Below, one piece after another: positions 60,961 to 64,000 of a DNA stretch of 64,000 bases. The notes under the pieces were generated by a model that was not told where the DNA came from, searched no databases, and saw only the letters and a list, made by a program, of their open reading frames with translations. A program made the translations under genes and the position numbers. Every line of letters starts with the position of its first letter. The stretch's first letter is position 1. Source of the DNA: Nonomuraea sp. PA05. Its GTDB lineage: Bacteria > Actinomycetota > Actinomycetes > Streptosporangiales > Streptosporangiaceae. The stretch lies in assembly GCF_008086045.1 (NCBI RefSeq), contig NZ_VSEY01000055.1:1-64000 (forward strand). Reading direction: 5' to 3'.

Positions 60961-61506
60961 AACGCTCTCAGGAGGCCAGTCGATCACCCTGGACGAGGAC
61001 GGGCCCCACGCGTACTCGACCACAGGCAGCTCGAACCCAGCCGGGAACCGTTCCACGAACTCCCTGGTCGGCTGACCGCCGAGACGCCGGTAGAACCCGA
61101 TCGCGGCGGCGTTGTCGCGCAACACCTCCAGGTAGACCGTCCTGCCAGGATGCCACTCGGCGGCCCAGCCGAAAGCGTGGCACACCAGCCGCCTCCCGAT
61201 GCCCGACTGCTTGCGCTCCGGCTGGACGTGCAGGTTGTCGAGCAGGACCCGCCCGTCGCCCTGCACGGCGAGATAAGCGAACCCCACGACGGCGCCGCCC
61301 TCGACGGCGACGAGCGCGCAGCGGGCATGATCCGGCTCCGCGGTCTCGGCGGCCAGCCGGGTGCGCCACATGGCCTTGCGCTCGTCGAGCAGGGAGGCGT
61401 TCAGGTAGCTGGCGGGCATGATCTCGGCGTAGGCGGTCAGCCAGCTACGAGTGTGCAGCTCGGCGATCTGCTCGGCGTCGTCCTTGGTGCCGGGTCTGAT
61501 GTGCAT
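60940..61506 (-). CDS. GNAT-family N-acetyltransferase
   Basis: The 188-residue enzyme has the acetyl-CoA loop QSGIGRRLVCHAFGWA and the motif VYLEVLRDNAAAIGFYRRLGG. The start HIRPGTKDDAEQIAELHTRSW fits the family at ATG 61506. Substrate is unknown. Its 3' end overlaps the pseudogene remnant by 21 bases. Confidence 0.88.
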   Translation of the reverse strand: MHIRPGTKDDAEQIAELHTRSWLTAYAEIMPASYLNASLLDERKAMWRTRLAAETAEPDHARCALVAVEGGAVVGFAYLAVQGDGRVLLDNLHVQPERKQSGIGRRLVCHAFGWAAEWHPGRTVYLEVLRDNAAAIGFYRRLGGQPTREFVERFPAGFELPVVEYAWGPSSSRVIDWPPESVSGDQLG

Positions 61507-61563
61507 GGCGTAGAGATTCGCATATGGGCTGATCGCGCCATTGATCAGGGCGACAATCGGGAC

Positions 61564-61842
61564 ATGAGATCGCTGACGACTGCCTGCGTCGCACTGACCT
61601 TGCTGCTCACGTCCTGCGGGTTCGGCACCAAGCAGCGCGTCATGCGCTCTTTGACCGAGATGGAGCGGTTCGCCCGGACGATCGGTCCGGAGGACGACGT
61701 GAGCGAGAACGGGCCGAGCGTGGACCCCTACGGTTACGTCTGGAGCCCCGAACGCGCGCCGATCGACGACTCCGAGCCGGCGGTCGCCTCGACCTTCGAA
61801 CACGTCCAAGGCCCCTGGTACCGCTGGAGCGACAGCTACTGA
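61564..61842 (+). CDS. Small putative lipoprotein
   Basis: The 92-residue protein has a lipoprotein signal peptide with the lipobox LLTSC (Cys at residue 18) and a mature region rich in Asp, Glu and aromatic residues (PYGYVWSPE, GPWYRWSDSY). No family is recognised. ATG 61564 is used; GACAAT lies 6 nt upstream and may be a weak leaderless -10 box. Confidence 0.7.
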   Translation: MRSLTTACVALTLLLTSCGFGTKQRVMRSLTEMERFARTIGPEDDVSENGPSVDPYGYVWSPERAPIDDSEPAVASTFEHVQGPWYRWSDSY

Positions 61843-61928
61843 CTTCACCAGGCGGCTCCTGTCACGAAGGGAGGCCGTCCCTCGTCGTACCAGTGGAACC
61901 AACCACCACGGACGACAAGGAACCACCC

Positions 61929-62663
61929 ATGACAAACACGACCCTGCTCCGCGACCTGCACAAGCCCGGCACCCCCCTGATCCTCCCCAACGTCTGGGAC
62001 GTCGCCTCCGCCACCATCGTGGCCGAGGCCGGTTACCCCGCCCTGGCGACCGCCAGCGCGTCCATCGCCGCCATGCTGGGGTACGACGACCACGAGGGCG
62101 CCCCCGTCGACGAGATGCTGGACATCGCCGCCAAGATCATCCGAGCGGCGGACGTCCCGGTGACCGTGGACGCCGAAAGCGGCTACGGCCTGCCCCCGGA
62201 AGAGCTCGTCGAACGGCTGACCACCATCGGCGCGGCCGGCTTCAACATCGAGGAGATCGACCACCGCGCGGGCAGCCTCCTCGACACGGACACCCAGGCC
62301 GCCCGCATCGCGGCACTGCGGGCGGCGAGCCCCGACCTGGTGATCAACGCCCGGGTCGACCTGTTCCTGACCGGTTCCCCATCGGTGGAAGAGGTGGCCG
62401 AGCGGGGCCGCCGCTATCTGGAGGCCGGCGCCGACTGTGTCTTCCCCATCATGGCGCCCTCGGAGGAGGTGGTGGCCGAGCTGGTCAAGGCCATCCCCGG
62501 GCCGGTCAACGTCACCTGCCTGCCCGGCATGGACCTGGGCAGACTGGCCGCGCTCGGCGTGGCGCGCGTCTCGTTCGGCCCGATGACCTACCTGACGGCG
62601 CTGGACGCGCTCAAGTCCATGGCCGGCCGGATCCGTTCAGGACAGGACCCCTACACCGGCTGA
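61929..62663 (+). CDS. Isocitrate lyase/PEP mutase-family enzyme
   Basis: The 244-residue TIM-barrel enzyme has LILPNVWDVASATIVAEAGYPALATASASIA and the metal site VTVDAESGYG, typical of the oxaloacetate decarboxylase-like or PEP-mutase-like subfamily. The isocitrate lyase KKCGH loop is absent. It is likely a carbon-carbon or carbon-phosphorus lyase of unknown substrate. ATG 61929 has AAGGAA upstream. Confidence 0.85.
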   Translation: MTNTTLLRDLHKPGTPLILPNVWDVASATIVAEAGYPALATASASIAAMLGYDDHEGAPVDEMLDIAAKIIRAADVPVTVDAESGYGLPPEELVERLTTIGAAGFNIEEIDHRAGSLLDTDTQAARIAALRAASPDLVINARVDLFLTGSPSVEEVAERGRRYLEAGADCVFPIMAPSEEVVAELVKAIPGPVNVTCLPGMDLGRLAALGVARVSFGPMTYLTALDALKSMAGRIRSGQDPYTG

Positions 62664-62717
62664 GGCGCTGTCAGCAGGCGCGTCAGGACGGCGACGGCTC
62701 GGTATCAGGGCGGTCGG

Positions 62718-62740
62718 CGAAAGTTGGGACATCGAAAGTT
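62718..62740 (+). repeat. Direct CGAAAGTT repeats before the 131-residue protein gene
   Basis: CGAAAGTT occurs at 62718-62725 and again at 62733-62740, with a 15-base period, 30 to 50 bases before the start codon. It may be a regulator site; there is no clear -10 box. Confidence 0.3.
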
Positions 62741-62769
62741 CGCAACCGCTTCGAAGGAGCACCGCCACC

Positions 62770-63165
62770 ATGTCGATCACCCTCACCGACCAGAACAAGC
62801 TCACCCTCCGCACCGCCGCCTGGGGCGCCGTCTCGCTGATGTCCGCCGCCGGCGCCGCAGGCTCGGCCCACAAGGTCGCCACGCAGGGCTCCATCGCTCT
62901 GACCTCCGCGACCGGCCTGGTCGGGCACGTGCTGGCCAAGGCGCCCAAGGGCATCAAGTACGGCAAGAGCACCGCCGACCTCGCCGACCAGGTGCTGCCG
63001 GCGCTGACCGCGTCCATGAGCCTGCTCAAGCAGCAGGACGCGGCCGAGGCCGGGAACTTCCGCCGGACCGTCCTGGTCGCCATCGAGGCCGGCGTCCAGC
63101 AGCAGAACAGCCCCACCCTGGCGGAGATGGCCCGCAAGATCACCGAGGCCCTCGACGCCGCCTGA
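62770..63165 (+). CDS. Hypothetical helical protein
   Basis: The 131-residue protein is rich in Ala, Gly, Leu and Ser, with three moderately hydrophobic segments (about 14-35, 38-57 and 70-88) and an amphipathic C-terminus (NSPTLAEMARKITEALDAA). No signal peptide or known domain is visible. ATG 62770 has GAAGGAG upstream. Confidence 0.7.
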   Translation: MSITLTDQNKLTLRTAAWGAVSLMSAAGAAGSAHKVATQGSIALTSATGLVGHVLAKAPKGIKYGKSTADLADQVLPALTASMSLLKQQDAAEAGNFRRTVLVAIEAGVQQQNSPTLAEMARKITEALDAA

Positions 63166-63191
63166 CCACCATGCCGACCTACGCCGCCTCA

Positions 63192-63228
63192 GCTCGTCAC
63201 GGGCTTGTCCCGAGAGCCCGTGACGAGC
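63192..63228. terminator. Bidirectional hairpin terminator
   Basis: GCTCGTCACGGGCT (63192-63205) pairs perfectly with 63215-63228 across 9 nt. It lies between convergent genes ending at 63165 and 63238, so it should end both transcripts. Confidence 0.75.
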
Positions 63229-63237
63229 AGGCCCAGG

Positions 63238-64000
63238 TCAGCAGAACAACGGCTTCCCGGCGTCCTTCGGCACCTCCGGCATGGAGTCGACGACCTTCAC
63301 CGACAGCACCGCCGTACTGCCACCGGGAATCTCCCTGATCCGTCCCCCCTCCTGCGTCCCGATCCAGCTCCGGTAGCCGAGGAACCGGTAGGTCGTCGGC
63401 TCGAAGATCAGCTCCCCGCGCTCCCACCCGCCAGGGCTATCGAACTTGATCGACGCGCCCACCCCGCGCCGCCCGGCAGGGTCCGTGAGCTCAGGGACGA
63501 CGGTCACCGTCGGCATCTTCGACATCGCACCGAAGACCGTCGCCCTGGTCGTGGCGGAGGTCAGCGGGTTCTGCGCCAGTCTCAGCAACGTGCTGCCGAT
63601 GACCTTCTGCACCCGCATGTGAATCTCGTTCTGGCTGAGGTTCGTCTCTCCTCGCCTGCGCTGGTCCGCTTGGACGAACGTCTCCGCGTCCCGCTGGATC
63701 TTCGCCAGCAGCCGGTCAGGCTCGGCGGGAAGGCCGTCGGCCGGGACCGGCCTGCTCAGCGGGCTCTCCCGGCACTGTCCCGCACGCTGGTACTCCACCG
63801 TTCCCGGAGCCTGCACGTGCTCGGGCCGCCCGCCGCCGATGACCTTGATCTGTCCATACGTCGAGCGCGTCAGCGCCTTGTCCGCGTCCCCGCCCGGCAT
63901 CCACACCTCCCGATGTACGTCCTGGTTGTACTCGCCCTGGGAGCCGGAGGCGAACGTGACATCCTTCTGCTCGACGTAGACGAATTGTCCCGGACCTGGC
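63238..64000 (-). CDS. CU044_5270-like protein, partial (N-terminus outside the window)
   Basis: At least 253 codons are present and the frame is open to the right edge. The last visible segment reads PGQFVYVEQKDVTFASGSQG, then VWMPGGDAD; the C-terminal part has SVKVVDSMPEVPKDAGKPLF. This is the layout of CU044_5270-family proteins, which usually have an N-terminal membrane helix, an outer domain and an adjacent ECF sigma factor. The missing N-terminus prevents a start call. Confidence 0.7.
   Translation of the reverse strand, partial: PGPGQFVYVEQKDVTFASGSQGEYNQDVHREVWMPGGDADKALTRSTYGQIKVIGGGRPEHVQAPGTVEYQRAGQCRESPLSRPVPADGLPAEPDRLLAKIQRDAETFVQADQRRRGETNLSQNEIHMRVQKVIGSTLLRLAQNPLTSATTRATVFGAMSKMPTVTVVPELTDPAGRRGVGASIKFDSPGGWERGELIFEPTTYRFLGYRSWIGTQEGGRIREIPGGSTAVLSVKVVDSMPEVPKDAGKPLFC

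Noticed and set aside
61929..62663. Isocitrate lyase
   Set aside because: The KKCGH catalytic loop is absent and the protein is too short; only the superfamily assignment is supported.

Overview
The window is very G+C-rich, has high third-position GC, uses many GTG/TTG starts, and carries a cell-division gene block found only in Actinobacteria. A filamentous actinomycete of the Streptosporangiaceae type (Nonomuraea-like) is the best guess; this is inferred from gene content and not from a search.

Layout. (1) 1-5.2 kb: thiaminase II (TenA), a GOLPH3-like protein, an LCP cell-wall ligase and two CNNM/HlyC-type membrane proteins. (2) 5.4-18.0 kb: tRNA-Leu(CAG), then the conserved growth and division locus fhaA-fhaB-pstP-rodA-pbpA-pknA-pknB, followed by a trpG/pabA-type amidotransferase, a 52-residue membrane protein, a class E sortase, crgA, a rhomboid protease and a cyclophilin. 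(3) 18.2-26.5 kb: a membrane protein, a CrtC/AttH-like protein under a KstR2-like operator, a secreted repeat protein divergent from an OmpR-type two-component system, an acetyltransferase remnant, a metallo-hydrolase/VOC pair and a NarL-type two-component system. (4) 26.6-38.6 kb: a Baeyer-Villiger monooxygenase, a polytopic GT-C-like protein, an ArsR-type regulator, a PTP-like phosphatase, an SGNH hydrolase, a TetR-controlled reductase, cytochrome bd (cydAB), an Lrp/AzlCD exporter module and a kinase-fold protein. (5) 38.6-52.5 kb: furA-katG, a 48-residue secreted peptide, a helix-turn-helix regulator/aldo-keto reductase pair, a complete tripartite tricarboxylate transporter (tctCBA) with its tctDE two-component system, an orphan TAXI binding protein, MarR, WrbA and a SigJ-type sigma factor. 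(6) 52.5-60.1 kb: a membrane-anchored phosphosignalling island with a VWA protein, a PP2C phosphatase, an atypical kinase, a Ser/Thr kinase with a degenerate FHA domain and, facing it, a membrane-tethered periplasmic-binding-like protein. (7) 60.1-64.0 kb: small secreted proteins, a broken luciferase-like oxidoreductase, a GNAT enzyme, an ICL/PEP-mutase-family enzyme and a CU044_5270-like protein cut by the window edge.

The most interesting parts are the phosphosignalling island (54.9-60.1 kb, a variant of the TerY-P arrangement), several short divergent intergenic regions with TANNNT boxes 6-8 nt from both start codons (leaderless, sometimes overlapping promoters), well-defined candidate operators (TetR, KstR2-like, cyd, Lrp/AzlC), and two gene remnants. 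I saw no insertion sequence, prophage, CRISPR array or rRNA. The longest stretch without a gene is about 270 bases.
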